Assembly (NCBI RefSeq): GCF_033115175.1
Contig: NC_084836.1
Coordinates: forward strand, 66,523,797-66,587,796
Reading direction: 5' to 3'
DNA length: 64,000 nt
Origin: Lepus europaeus
Taxonomy: Eukaryota; Chordata; Mammalia; Lagomorpha; Leporidae
Position numbers and translations under genes: made by a program. Under the pieces are notes generated by a model. It had not been told where the DNA came from and did no database searches. It saw only the letters and a list, made by a program, of their open reading frames with translations. Below are positions 49,955-60,759 of the stretch, one piece after another (position 1 is the stretch's first letter; each line of letters begins with the position of its first letter).

Positions 49955-50152
49955 GTGGGGATACCTGTTAAGGTGCAGCTTGTAGCCTCCACATCCGTAT
50001 CCAGAGGCTCCACCCCTGACCCCAGGCCCCTGTTCACTGCGGGTCCCTGGCTTCCTTCCCCCACACGGGAGACCCAAGCCTGGGAAGTGAACCGGTGAGC
50101 AGGAGTTCCCTGTGTCTCTCTCTGCCTTTGAAATCAAATGAAAATAAATTAT
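49955..50152 (+). repeat. Degenerate C-repeat-type SINE, 3' part
   Basis: GGGTCCCTGGCTTCCTTCC, CACACGGGAGACCCAAGCCT, GAAGTGAACCGGTGAGCAGG, CTGCCTTTGAAATCAAATG. The head half is unrecognisable. Confidence 0.65.
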
Positions 50153-50324
50153 ACATGAAAAGGGTTGCCAGATCTGCTGATGAGACCCTGCACCTTAACC
50201 AGATCTCCAGATCATTGGTGTGCATGTGAGCAGCTCCGGGCCAGACAGCACGCAAAGCATGCTGGGAGGCTGGCAGGAGGCGGGATGGGGGCAGGAGAGT
50301 GGATCTGAGTCGGAGATGGGTCTG

Positions 50325-50432
50325 AGGGTGTGCCTGTGTGTGTGCTGTGTGTATGCGTGTGTGCTCTGTGTATGCTGTGTGTGCCTTCTCGTGTCTGCCC
50401 TGTGTGCTGTGTGTGTGTGTGTGTGTGCCCAC
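50325..50432. repeat. GT-rich compound simple repeat
   Basis: GTGTGCCTGTGTGTGTGCTG and CTGTGTGTATGCGTGTGTGC, ending in a (TG)n of about ten units at 50,409-50,428. It generates Cys/Val-rich artefact frames (CVCVCC). Confidence 0.9.
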
Positions 50433-51724
50433 CCTTAAGACGGGGCTCACTCAGACTCAGAGCTATGGGCCCTGTTCCCTCCACGGGTGTGGAGCACCAG
50501 GGCACCTGCTTACCCCGCCCTTCAACACCCCTGCTTCCACCTCCGGCTGCCAGTCAAAGAGAATCTGCCGGCTCAGGTGAAGCCAGGGGAGCCCAAGCTC
50601 CTGACCCCAGGCAATCCATTTATCTGACCTGACTCTCATAAAGGCTCCTGATGAGTGCTGGCTAATGGTTATGAGCCGAGACCTGGGGATTTACGGCTGG
50701 GGCCTGGGTGGCCGAGGACAGGAACAGGCTGTGCGGCTGCAGCCGGGCGGCTGGGTGCAGACCAGGCTTTGCAGGGACCTCCCGGCCCCGCCCCCACAGC
50801 TGGATCACCCAGGTGCCCTGGGTGGGGGGGAGGCAGGCTGAAAAAAAAAGACCTCCAATTGCAGGTGGCCGCTGGTGTGGAGGGTGAGCGCTTGGGAAGC
50901 TGGCATGCCTGGCTATGGAGAGGATGGCGACGTGGGAGTGGAGTGGCCATGGGGCCCCCGTCCTGCGACCAAGCAGATCAGCTGTCTCCAGGAGCCTCAT
51001 TTTCCATCCGCGCACAGGACCTGTGCCACCCTCTCTGGAAGCCACTCGGGCTACCAACTGGAGACGGGGTCCTAACTGCAGCTCTGTCGCTAACCTGCTG
51101 GGACCCCCTGCACTGGCTCTGCCACCAGCACAGCTCCCCAGCTGCCCCCCAAATGCCAACAGAGAGGAGAACCCCAAGTTCCTTTGTGGTTCTACTGAGG
51201 GCTCATTGGGTTGGGAACAAAGAACTGAGAGGGCCACCACAGCTTCAGGAGCCACCGTGGGGCGGAGGACAGGGCCAGAACAGCCTTTCCTGGGTGCCCT
51301 GGCTGGGTGTTGGGCACCGTGTTGGGGAATTCTGGGACAGATGGTGGATCAGTCAGGGGCCCCATGGCGGGGAGGGGCCAGCAGGGTGTCCAGGGGCCTA
51401 GCTGAGCCCCCTGGGCCCTTTGCACAGGTAGCTTGCCCTCTCCCGACCTGGGTAGATGCGTGTGCACACACACAGCAGGTGCACGGAGTGTGGCCTGCTC
51501 AGGACAGATAGGCAAATGGAGTAGAGAAAGGGTTCCTAACCCACAGTATAGAGCGGGGTCCCCAGCCCTTCCCCTGCTCAGGGAACATTCGGAAGCCAGT
51601 CACACGGGAGGCAGAGACAGGACCCCACCCAGCTTCAGAGAGCCCCCCTTTCCTGTGCTCTGCCCTTCCCTCCTTCCAGTGCCCGAAATGTAAAGCCTTG
51701 GGGAGCTGCCAGGCAGTCCAGGGG
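50433..51724. other. GC-rich unannotated DNA
   Basis: No gene recognised. The 248-residue plus frame 50,655-51,401 and the 197-residue minus frame 50,662-51,255 overlap each other completely and match nothing. Confidence 0.5.
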
Positions 51725-51880
51725 GTTCACTGAGCTCACGCTAGGAGCCCAGCATTGGGCCAGGGCCAGGGAGGGACATTAGACCTGTTCGGGCCCACGT
51801 GTCACAGCCTCGGTTAGACACACTGTGAGCAGATACTGGCAACAGTGTGTCAAAGCACCAGCAGGACAGGAGAGCAAGTG
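51725..51880. repeat. Possible L2-like remnant
   Basis: CACTGAGCTCACGCTAGGAG, CAGCATTGGGCCAGGGCC, GACATTAGACCTGTTCGGGC and CTGTGAGCAGATACTGGCAA loosely recall L2 wording. Weak. Confidence 0.3.
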
Positions 51881-52139
51881 GCCCCCCTGTGTGGGAGAGG
51901 GAAACTCAGGAATGATGCTTTCTGGAATGCGACAGAGTAGCGGCCCTGCACGGTGCTGGTGTGCTGATTGCCCATCCACTCTCCACACACGATCTCCCCG
52001 TGGAACGGAGCAGTTCCCCCACGTGGACAACTGCTTCGGTTGTGGTTCCCACACTGTGCACCAATGGCGAAGTGGAGGCCGAGGCCCCGAGGCCATCTTT
52101 CTCACAGAGTGACCTGTTACTCTTTCTGGAGCCAGCACT
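51881..52139. other. Unannotated DNA
   Basis: Nothing recognised upstream of the second CpG island. Confidence 0.5.
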
Positions 52140-53330
52140 TTGAGAGCAGGCCGTGGGCGGCTGGCGTGGGGCCTAGCGCGCCCCGGGGCACACCGGGCAC
52201 CACGGGCGCAGGCGGGCCCTCTAGCCCGCGTCGGCGTGCGGCCTTAAATATTACCCCGGAGTTTTCAATTATCTCTTCTTAATGGATTTGCAGGGGCTCC
52301 TTCATCAAGCGCGGGGTGGCTGGGTGTGGGGGTGTGGGGAGCTCGCTGCGAGGGCTGGAGCTGGGAAAATGGCCCATATTTCAATATTAAAGCCCTTTAC
52401 GATCGTCAGCAGCATGAAAGATGCTGCAAATAAAACGGGGCCGCCCGCGCCAGCCTCTCCATCTCGCAGGTTTTAATTAACGCTGAGGGGGAGGCGGCTG
52501 CGGGGCGGGGTCGGAGCCGGGCCTGGGCCGACCGCGGAGCCTCCTGGACCCCAGGTCCCGCGCGTGGGCCGCAGGGATTCGCCGGGCGCCGGCCTGTGTC
52601 CCCGCAAAGGCCGCGGGAGCTATCAGCAGGTGCGGAAGGCGGAGGGGTGCGGGGAGGAGTCCCGTGCAACTGAACCGAGACGGCTATTGTCATTAAAGGG
52701 GAGGGGACTCGGGGCCAAATGGCGGGGCTGACCCTCCTCCCCTTCCCCCTTCTAACGCGGCCTTCCTGCTGCCCCCTTCCTGGCACCGATCCGCGTCTCC
52801 CCGCAGCCCCGCCGCCCACGCGCGGGTCTCCACCAAGTCCCCGTGGCTGGCCCCTGTGGCCCTAGCTGCGGGGAGGCGGACTCGCTTCCTGTGCCCCGGC
52901 GGCCTCGGGCGCCGGTTCCGGGCCGCCTGCTTTCTCCATCACGGCCGGCCTCCCGGCGCGCGGAGCCGCGCACAGAAGCGCCTCTGTTCTGCGCTGGCAG
53001 CGGCCCGCCCGACAGCTTGCGCCTGAGCAGCAGACCCATCCGTCAGGCGGGAAAGATGGAGCGACGTCCGGCTGCCCGCCCGGAGGACTCCCCGGGGAGC
53101 CAGCTCTGGCCTTGGCCCAGACTCCTCTCTTCCCCTCTCCCCACCCCCAGCCCTGCCCCAAACTGCGGCTCGGTGTGTACCTCGGTCTCCACTCCCTGCA
53201 CCCGCTGCGCGCTCCGTCGCAGCCACCAGGGCTGAGGCCCAGAGAACCACCTTCAGCCACGTGACAGAGCCGAACTCTCGGGTTGAAGACGGCCCAGGGG
53301 CCTCAGCGGACCCGAAGTCACATGAACCGA
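52140..53330. promoter_or_regulatory. CpG island, candidate promoter
   Basis: About 1.2 kb with dense CpGs: 52,150-52,245 (CCTAGCGCGCCCCGGGGCAC, CGTCGGCGTGCGGCC), 52,490-52,620 (GACCGCGGAGCC, GTCCCGCGCGTGGGCCGC, TTCGCCGGGCGCCGG) and 52,790-53,090. No recognisable protein frame: the 130-residue frame at 52,843-53,235 and the 137-residue minus frame at 52,406-52,819 are Pro/Arg-rich. It could be a noncoding-RNA or alternative-first-exon promoter, or a CpG-rich enhancer. Confidence 0.6.
52235..52495. promoter_or_regulatory. AT-bearing block within the CpG island, CNE candidate
   Basis: GCCTTAAATATTACCCCGG, GTTTTCAATTATCTCTTCTT, AATGGATTTGCAGGGGC, CATATTTCAATATTAAAGCC, GCAAATAAAACGGGGCC, CAGGTTTTAATTAACGCTG. 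Alternating homeodomain-type AT words and CpG-rich DNA are a usual sign of a conserved developmental regulatory element. Function is inferred. Confidence 0.48.
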
Positions 53331-53997
53331 TCAACCCTCAAGATTTAGACCAAGGACTTTAAATCCTAAAGAGCGGAGGGGTTAGAAAAATAAAACAAGT
53401 AAAAGACAGGGTCTCTCTTCCTGGGTACTTACAGGTACTTATGTCTCCTAAAGGGCCTTGCAGGGGCCAAATTCTCTTCTCATTCATTGTGCTCCGGAGC
53501 TTGCAAGCAATGAGATGATTCTATGTTAAGGCACACACACACACACAAAAGCTCCTTCTCTATTTTGGATGTATTTTTTTATTCTTGTCAGTTTGCCACA
53601 ATCATCTATCAAGTTTGCATCAAATGCTGCATGCTAGGAGACAAGAACACACACTTAACCAAGTACCAAGTGCAAGTTAGACTATAACATAGTGGAAGAA
53701 GGGGAGATAGTGAAAGCATGCTCAGCTTAATCAAGGAGGACTGCCTGGAGGAAGAGAGACTGGCTCTGGAAGTAGAATGGTAATACGAACTTTAAACAAA
53801 CAAACAAAAAACCACGGGTTCTAAAGTGAGACCGATTCCACAGTTTATTTTGGGTTGAGAAGCAGCTACTCCTGGTGACAACGTTTTCCCCGACAACTGA
53901 GGAAGAGGGAGGGAGATTTGTGCGATGGCAAGAAGAATTCAGGGTAGACAGTGGGATCTCCAACAGTGCCAGAGACTGAAGAGGGAGGGATGGAGCA
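53331..53997. other. AT-richer unannotated DNA
   Basis: (AC)n at 53,532-53,546. Wording such as GGAGGACTGCCTGGAGGAAG (53,735) hints at an L2 remnant but is not called. AAACAAACAAACAAAAAACC lies at 53,794. No gene recognised. Confidence 0.4.
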
Positions 53998-54285
53998 CAG
54001 CAGGTTGGTTAAACCGCCGCTTGCAACCCCAGCTTGAGTCCTCGCTGTTCTGTTTCTGATCCAGCTCCCTGCTAGTGCTCCTGGGAAAGCTGCAGAAGAT
54101 GGCCCTAGAACTCGGGCCCCTGCACCCACGTGGGAGACCTGCTGGAGTTCCAGGCTCCTGGGTTCAGCCTGGCTCCTCCCTGGCCATTGCAGCCATGTGG
54201 GGAGTGAACCAGCAGATGGAAGATCTCTGGCTCTCCCTCTCTCCGTCACTCTGCTTTTCAAATACGTAAATCAATTTTTTAAAAT
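53998..54285 (+). repeat. C-repeat SINE
   Basis: CAGGTTGGTTAAACCGCCGC, GCTTGAGTCCTCGCTG, GATCCAGCTCCCTGCTAGTG, GGGAGTGAACCAGCAGATGG and CTTTTCAAATACGTAAATC. The extreme head is degraded. Confidence 0.9.
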
Positions 54286-55048
54286 AGCCTTGAGCCTTTC
54301 TGTGAGCCAGGTAGAGTTGGAGGTGCTGGAGACCTGGGAAGAAGGCAGACCAGATGCTGCCGTATCAGGCAGCTGTACGAAGGGTGCTGGGAGCTGGGTG
54401 CTGCTGGAGGGAAGTTCAGCTGCGGCGGGGCGGGGCACAAAGGGACTCGAGAGGCAACACCAGGTCCTGCTGGAAGGATGCCTAGAACTCCGGCGCCGAC
54501 TGTGTGCCTGCTCAGCATCCTGCCAGGCTGAGCTCCCCGGGGACAGCAGGGTCTGGTCTGGCCGCACTGCCACGGCTCTTCCTCCAGCAGCGGAGAAAGC
54601 CAGAGAGGATCCATCTCCTGGCCCCGCAGCGGGGGGTGGGGGCGGTGGGTCGGGGGGCGGGAGGGCACCGTAGAGGGTCCTTCTCTCTCTCTCCCTCACT
54701 GATAACAGCTTTGAAACAAACCAGATTGTACATAAAAAGAAACAGGTGATCTGTCTCTCCAGCTGCAAAGAAAGAACTTCATGCCTCCCACCCCTAGAAA
54801 TGTCTCCGCCTCTGGGGAGCTAACCAGCTCCGCCTGCCTGCAGCTGAGCCTGGAAGGCTGTCCTGGAGAAGAGAACAGCACGGGCGGAGGCCCGGAGGCA
54901 GGAGCCCCTGGGAAACCACAGGCCCCTCCCAGCAGGATGGGGCCATGGAGGAGCAGTGGTGGGGCCAACACGCCTGGCTAAGGGGTGGGGATGGGAAGGG
55001 GCCCCCAAGGGTTTTGTGGTTAAAATTGTGTCAATTTTCCCACAATAT
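54286..55048. other. Unannotated DNA
   Basis: No gene recognised; frames 54,197-54,673 and 54,271-54,768 start in the SINE or overlap each other. A GGGGGTGGGGGCGG-type G-rich run lies at about 54,631-54,664. Confidence 0.45.
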
Positions 55049-55062
55049 AGAAAGCAGAATGA

Positions 55063-55389
55063 GGGCTGATACGTAGCAGGTTAAGCTACCGCCTGTGATG
55101 CCGGCATCCCGTATAAGTGATGGTTCAAGTCCCAGCTGCTCCACTTACAATCCAGCTCCCTGCTAATGTGCCTGGGAAAGCAGTGGAGAGTGGCCCAAGT
55201 GCTTGGGCCTCTGCCACACATGTGGGAGACCTGGATGGAGTTCCTGAATTCTGACGTTAGCTTGGCCCAGCTCTGGCTACTGCAGGCATTTGGGGAGTGA
55301 ACCAGAAGATGGAAGATTCTCTCTCTCTCTCTCTCTCTCTAAATCTGCCTTTCAAATAAATAAATAAATCTTAAATTTTTTTTTAAAAA
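55063..55389 (+). repeat. C-repeat SINE with target duplication
   Basis: GGGCTGATACGTAGCAGGTT, GGTTCAAGTCCCAGCTGC, CAGCTCCCTGCTAATGTGCC, (CT)n at 55,318-55,341 and AAATAAATAAATAAATCTTA. It is flanked by AGAAAGCAGAATGA (55,049-55,062) and AGAAAACAGAATGA (55,390-55,403), 13 of 14 identical. Confidence 0.96.
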
Positions 55390-55403
55390 AGAAAACAGAA
55401 TGA

Positions 55404-55715
55404 CTTAACATTCTTGTACCCAGTATCCAGACTTAAGGTTTTGCTAAGCTACTATTATTTGGTCAACTTTGCTCCTGGGTTTTCAAAATAAAATAAATCA
55501 TTAGGGACAAAGGTGCAGCTCCCATCGACCCCTCCCCAGGACCTCTCCCCGCCCTCCCAGAGGCGCCCTGTCGGGAATTTGAGGAAGTTCTTCCAATCCA
55601 TGTCTTTCTATTTCTAGCATTAGCCACGAGTCACATGTTGTATTGCTTGAGTATATTTTAAAGCCAACGGTTACGATATAATTTCCAACTTCAGTGGTTC
55701 ACTCCACATTTTTTC
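55404..55715 (+). repeat. Old LINE (L1M-like) 3' remnant
   Basis: ACATTCTTGTACCCAGTATC, CAGCTCCCATCGACCCCTCC and CATTAGCCACGAGTCACATG, in AT-rich non-GC context, recall an L1M-type 3' UTR (cttgtacccacc ... cctccccctcccccagagg). Diverged and judged by eye. Confidence 0.45.
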
Positions 55716-55897
55716 AAAGATGTATTTATTTATTTGAAAGGCAGAGTTACAGAGAGGCAGAGGCAGAGAGAGAGAGAGATAGAGACACAGAGAGAGGTCT
55801 TCCGTCTGGTGGTTCACTCCCCAGCTGGCCGCAACGGCTGGAGCTGAGCCGATCCAAAGCCAGGAGCCAGGAGCTTCTTCCGGGTCTCCCACGCCAG
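55716..55897 (-). repeat. C-repeat SINE, head-truncated, reverse
   Basis: GATGTATTTATTTATTTG, CAGAGTTACAGAGAGGCAGA, CTTCCGTCTGGTGGTTCACT, GAGCTGAGCCGATCCAAAGC and GCTTCTTCCGGGTCTCCC. The copy stops there, so the A/B-box half is absent. Confidence 0.93.
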
Positions 55898-56561
55898 TGG
55901 GAAGAAACTGAAGGGACCCAGAGAGTGCAAGGCAGGGAAGGCTGAGTGGTGCCCAGGACACAGAGACAGCGGAGTACAAAGCCAGCCTGCTGGAGGGCAG
56001 GGCCCCGCCTCTGCGTGACTCAGCTCCTGGGCGGGGTGGGTGCCCGCAGCCCAGTTGCCCAGGCAAAGGAGGAGGAGGAAGGTGTGCTAAGTGACTGCAG
56101 AATCATAGAGATCTCAGACGCCCACACTGCTGACCAAGCAGACGGACAGGCACGGACAGGGCGTACCGACCGCTTCCCCGGGGTTCGCCCTGGACCGGAG
56201 CCAGCGCCTCCATTCAGAACTTGCCCCCAGCTCCGGCTCTTCACCCGGGAACGCGGCTTTCTGCCCTGGTTCTGGGGCCAAGTTCTCTGACAGCCCCGCC
56301 CCTGGCCCGGAAGCCGCCCGCCCCTTCCTGTTGCCCTGGCTCTCATTCCCTGAACTAAGTAGGGCGGCTCAGTTCTGTCCTCCCTGTCTTGGGCTGGCTT
56401 TCCAGCTCCTCCGAGAGCTTGGCCTTGGAGTTCTTTGGCCAAGGGTCAGTGGCATTTCCCTACTCCATTACCATCTCCAGGGCCCCTTTCTGGGGGACCA
56501 GCGGGGTCACTTTGGTTTTGTGTCATCTGGCAGGGTAAGGCATGCTGGGAAAGGAGCAGTC
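55898..56561. other. GC-rich unannotated DNA
   Basis: Nothing recognised. Confidence 0.5.
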
Positions 56562-56801
56562 GGGGCGGGCACTGTGGCGTAGCTTCTGAGTCACCACCTG
56601 CCAGCCAGAACCCCACACGGGCACTGGTTCCAGCCCCGACTGCTCCACTTCCCATCCAGCTCCCTGCTAATGCACCTGGGAAAGCAGCGGAGGGTGGCCC
56701 AACACCTGCACCCAAGTGGGAGACCTGGAAGAAGCTCCTGGCTCCTGGCTTCAATCTGATTAGCTCTGGCTGTTGCAGCCATTTGGGCAGCTGATGGACA
56801 A

Positions 56802-56844
<43 letters not shown>

Positions 56845-56903
56845 CTCTGTAACACTACCTTTCAAATAAATAAATAAATAAATCTTTAAAAAAAAAAAAA
56901 ACA
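56562..56903 (+). repeat. C-repeat SINE, full length
   Basis: GTCGGGGCGGGCACTGTGGC, GTGGCGTAGCTTCTGAG A-box region, GGTTCCAGCCCCGACTG, CAGCTCCCTGCTAATGCACC, (CT)n at 56,804-56,840 and AAATAAATAAATAAATAAAT. Confidence 0.95.
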
Positions 56904-57129
56904 GAAAAAGAAATGTTTAGGAAGAGCAGGAGTTGGGACTGCTGTCTGGAGGCCATGGTGGGCATGCTGCTGAGTTAGGCAACCCAGCATGGGCGGTGTG
57001 TGGCCCCCAGGGCCTTTTGGAGGCGTGGGTGCCCTGGGCAGGTTCTGGGCTGCGCCAACACAGGGCACCTGTGTCTGAAAGGGTTCCACTCAGCAAAGAG
57101 ACCAGGATGGTTTGACCCCCTCCTCAGCC
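56904..57129. other. Unannotated DNA
   Basis: Nothing recognised between two facing SINEs. Confidence 0.5.
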
Positions 57130-57463
57130 ATAGAACTTTTTTTTTTTTTTAATTTATTTATTTATTTGTGAAATAGAGTTACAGACAGACAGAGAAGGAG
57201 GGGGAGAGAGAGAGTCCTTCCACTGGTTCACTCCCCAAATGTCTGCAATGGAGAGAACTGTGCTGTTCTGAAGCCAGCAGCCTGGAGCTTCTTCCGAGTC
57301 TCCCACGTGGGTGCAGGGGCCCCTTGGGCCATCTTCTACTGCTTTCCCAGGCCTAGCAGAGAGCTGGATGGGAAGTAGAACAGCTGGGACTTGTACTGGC
57401 GCCCAAATGGGATGCTGGTGCCCCAGCAGGAGGCTTAACCTCCTGCACTGCAGCGCGGGCCCC
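57130..57463 (-). repeat. C-repeat SINE, reverse
   Basis: Poly-T, AATTTATTTATTTATTTG, CCTTCCACTGGTTCACTCCC, CTAGCAGAGAGCTGGATGGG, GGGACTTGTACTGGCGCCC and CACTGCAGCGCGGGCCCC. Confidence 0.94.
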
Positions 57464-57554
57464 AGTGCTAAAACTTAAAAGATTTAAGTTATGGCCACTT
57501 TCCCAAAGTACTCAACTCATGTTAAGGGTTCTGTGTTGTAGTCTTTTGTAAAGT

Positions 57555-57917
57555 GTAAGTGTTCACTTGGTTGTGGATTAGCGGTTCAGCCAGTAATTAC
57601 CAAACAGGAAGGGGTCACAGAGGAGAGCCATGAATTTAAACAGACACTTACTGCTAACCTGGAGTCACCCAAGTCCTGGCTTCTCCACTGCTGATTCAAC
57701 TTCCTGCTGATGCGCGCTCTGAGAGCCGGTAGTGAGGGCGCCTGAGAGTGGGCGCCTGCCACCCACACGGGAGACCCAGCTTGGGTTCCAGTCTCCCTGC
57801 TTCCGCCGAGCCCAGCTCTAGTTACTGCAGGCATCAGAGAGTGAGCCAGGAGATGGGAGATCTCTGTCTGGCTGTCTGTCTCTGCCTTTCAAATAAAATG
57901 AAAATAAATTAAAGGTA
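57555..57917 (+). repeat. Older C-repeat-type SINE
   Basis: GGATTAGCGGTTCAGCCAG, ACTGCTGATTCAACTTCCTG, CACACGGGAGACCCAGCTTG, GAGCCAGGAGATGGGAGATC and CTGCCTTTCAAATAAAATG. Confidence 0.75.
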
Positions 57918-57997
57918 ACAGTAACCTGAAGATGAAACAGTGATAATACAGTGTGGTTATTTGTTTATTTTGCTCTTTTATGAAAAATTAAGAAAAA

Positions 57998-58126
57998 AGC
58001 TTTATGTGTTTGAAGGGCGGAGTTGCAGACGGAGAAATGGAGCTGTGATTCAGACCCAGGCGCTCCAGTAGGGGCTGCGAGCGTCCCAGGCAGGGTCCTC
58101 ACCACTGCCCCGCTGTCGGCCCCGGA
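57998..58126 (-). repeat. Degenerate C-repeat-type SINE fragment, reverse
   Basis: GAAGGGCGGAGTTGCAGACG, GTGATTCAGACCCAGGCGC and CCCCGCTGTCGGCCCC. The middle is deleted. Confidence 0.55.
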
Positions 58127-58280
58127 GAGGCTGCTCGTGCAGCCTGCAACACCCCCAGCCACAGCCATGGGCACTTGCACTGAGAGAGAGGTGCTACAGG
58201 TGTGGCCCCCGTGCGAGCCCCTTCTCTGCTTGATTTTTTGGTTACATTTTGCTGCCACTGTCCCAGATTATACAAAGAGT

Positions 58281-58362
58281 CTTCCAAGAAGTGCATGGAA
58301 AATAGGTATCACTTTAAAACCATGCATGGGTTTTTGCCAATTTTTGCACCAAAATAATTTTT
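58281..58362. repeat. MITE-like palindrome fragment
   Basis: CTTCCAAGAAGTGCATGGAA with AATAGGTATCACTTTAAAAC, then CATGCATGGGTTTTTGCC and TTTTTGCACCAAAATAA. It shares its right arm with the 6683-6837 element and the 43,419 fragment. Confidence 0.5.
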
Positions 58363-59270
58363 TTTAAACTTCTGTGCCACACGCCTGTCCCTAGAGAGCT
58401 GGGCTGAGGTCTGGTTCTGCCCCTAACCAGCTGTAGAAGCTTGAGGGAGGCCAACTCTGCTGCTTGTCTGCCCGGTCACCCTCGGCGAGTCGCTGGGGCT
58501 CCAAGCAAATAGGAAGTGAGACCCCTCCCAGCACGGCACTGGGGGCTACGGGACTGAAGGGGAAGAGTCTGCTGCAAAGGGGTTTGGCCCGTGCTGGCGC
58601 TGCCGCATGCTCCCTATGGTGGTATCAGCAGCAGCGCCATCTCCAAACGCCGTGACCGTGACCATTCCAACAAGAGAAATGTGTGAAAGCAATCCTGGAC
58701 AGTAAGGCGCTGCCTGGAAGAGGGGGCCCTGGAGAAGCCCCACCTCCGCCTTCCCCAAGGCAGCTCTGCTCCTTTCAGGCTGGGCATCACCTTCAACAGG
58801 TGGGCAGCAGGTTGGCCTGGAGATGAACGGCGCCTAGGGCAGGCGGAGGTGGGGGTGGGGAAGATGCGGGTCCTGCTGCTGAGCACACACACAGACATCC
58901 CCCCCGCCCCCTGCCAGGAGAGACTGCCAGGGTCTCTCCCAGGCTTCCTATTGGCTGCTGTGATGGCATCACTCAGCCAGTCTTCACGCAACGCCTCGGT
59001 GTGGGCAGGATGTCCAAAGACCACCCACCAGTGTCCCAGTGAACTGGGGTACGCCCCACCACACACAGAAGCCTCCCCAAGTCTCAATGATGTGGATTTT
59101 GTCTACAAGGACCCCAGGCCTCGACCCATGACTGCGTGTCCGTCTTCCCGGTGGGGCCTTGCCGGGCAGCTCGGAGTGGGCTTTCAAAGCAGATGAGCTG
59201 TGGGCAGGCTAGGGCGCCCTACCCTGGGCCTTCCCCGCTCAGCGGGCATCCCAGGCACCTCTTCCACTTT
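58363..59270. other. GC-rich unannotated DNA
   Basis: A weak MIR-like trace at about 58,405-58,460 is not called. No gene recognised; frames at 58,614-59,087 (minus) and 58,849-59,196 (plus) are unmatched. Confidence 0.45.
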
Positions 59271-59274
59271 GGAA

Positions 59275-59600
59275 AGCAGGTTATTTATGGTTTATTTTTG
59301 ACACCACATCATCACTGCCCAAGTTTCATCAATTTGTCACTGTTTTTATTGTCAGCAATTGCCCATAACTGGAGCACATTTAAAATGTCATTGATCTTGG
59401 TATTACAGTGTCATAATCTGACAGTAATAGGTGTAGCCGGCACAGGAAGCCCAGGCCCTGAGATAGATGGCATTCAGCACACCAATTATATCCTGTCCAT
59501 CTAAGTGATAAAAGAGTACGGAGGAGGCATTCAATAGATAAATTAGATATCGCTCCCAATTACGGCCCTTTATTTTATGGAGTCATACGCTCCCCTTAGA
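59275..59600. promoter_or_regulatory. Strongest conserved noncoding element candidate
   Basis: About 325 bp of AT-rich, non-repetitive sequence sharply set off from GC-rich flanks: GTTATTTATGGTTTATTTTT, GTTTCATCAATTTGTCACTG, GTCAGCAATTGCCCATAACT, TTAAAATGTCATTGATCTTG, CAGTGTCATAATCTGACAG, CACACCAATTATATCCTGTC, AGATAAATTAGATATCGCTC, CCCAATTACGGCCC. It is dense in homeodomain, FOX-like and TGTCA (MEIS/TGIF/PBX-type) words. There is no coding-like frame. It looks like an ultraconserved-type developmental enhancer; a multi-species alignment would decide. Confidence 0.6.
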
Positions 59601-59959
59601 AGGCTTTTCTTCATTTGGTTTGTGAAGGGGCGTTGCTTCACCCCAAAGACTGGCACCGGCCGCCCCACCTTGGGTTCAACCCCGGTCTCTCGCCTGGGCT
59701 CTCCCTGGCGCTCACCTGGGAGCCGCGTCGTCGGTGTGCAGAGGGAGGGAGGTGGCGGGGCAGTGCTCCTGTGGCTTGGGGGAGGGGTGTCGCATCAGGC
59801 CACAGGGAAGCACTGGGAGCCCTGGTGACCACACCAGGCAGGAGCTGTCTGACCTGAGTTCGATCCTCCAGTCCGGAACCCAGCAGAACCTGCAGGTGGG
59901 ACAATGAGGGGTTTGCTGTGGCCAGGGACCGGGAGGAGGGTAAGAACTTCCCCAGTCCT
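59601..59959. other. GC-rich unannotated DNA
   Basis: Nothing recognised. Confidence 0.5.
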
Positions 59960-60190
59960 TGGAGCAGGTGCTTGGCCCACGTTGGGTAAGAGGCTCCGGT
60001 TGGGACACCCACATCGCATGTCCCGGTGCCGGAGCTGGGGTCCTGGCTCCACTCTGAATTCCATCTTCCTGCTAGTGCACACCCTGGAGTTCCCAGCTCC
60101 CGGCTTTGGCCTGGCCCAGTCCAGGTCATTTCAGGTCTGTCCGTCTTCTTCCCTGAAAGCCTCTGACATAAATAAAATAAAATAAATTGT
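59960..60190 (+). repeat. Older C-repeat-type SINE, degenerate
   Basis: GCTTGGCCCACGTTGGGTAA, GGGGTCCTGGCTCCACTCTG, TCTTCCTGCTAGTGCACACC, TTTGGCCTGGCCCAGTCCAG and an AAATAAAATAAAATAAATTG tail. Confidence 0.78.
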
Positions 60191-60191
60191 T

Positions 60192-60520
60192 TTAAACATT
60201 CATTTATTTATTAGCAGAGCAGAGTTACAGACAGACATAAGGAGGGACACAGAGAGAGATCTTCCATCCACTGGTTCGCTCCCAAGATGGCTGCAATGGC
60301 CGGAGTGGAGCCGAACTGAAGCCAGGAGCCAGGAGCTTCTTCCGGGTCTCCCATGTAGGTGCAGGAGCCCAAGCACTTGGGCCATCTTCTGCTGCTTTCC
60401 CAGGTGCATTAGCAAGGAACTTGATTGAATGAGGAGCAGCCAGGGCTTGAACCAGTGCCCAGATGGGATACTGGAGCTGTTTGTGGGGGCTTAACCTGCT
60501 ACGCCACAGCACCAGCCCCT
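60192..60520 (-). repeat. C-repeat SINE, reverse, full length
   Basis: CATTCATTTATTTATTAGC, CTTCCATCCACTGGTTCGCT, GTGCATTAGCAAGGAACTTG, GGGCTTGAACCAGTGCCC and CTACGCCACAGCACCAGCCC. It abuts the tail of the preceding plus copy. Confidence 0.94.
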
Positions 60521-60759
60521 AAAAAAAATGTTTTTGAAGTTTCAATTCAGGAAGTGAATTCATCCATTCCCTCAACTCCAGACTGAGTTGACCCAGAATC
60601 GCCCAACATCCCATGCCCCTCTCCCCCCAGATCTGATGCCCTCCACAGCTCTTGCAACTCTTGACCTGGTCCTAGGCCCTGTTCCTCCACACCCCAAAGT
60701 CCCCTGGGGCCCCTAGAAACACAGGGGAGACAGCCACAGCAGACGGTCAACAGGGGTCC
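60521..60759. other. Unannotated DNA
   Basis: Nothing recognised upstream of the next AT-rich block. Confidence 0.5.
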
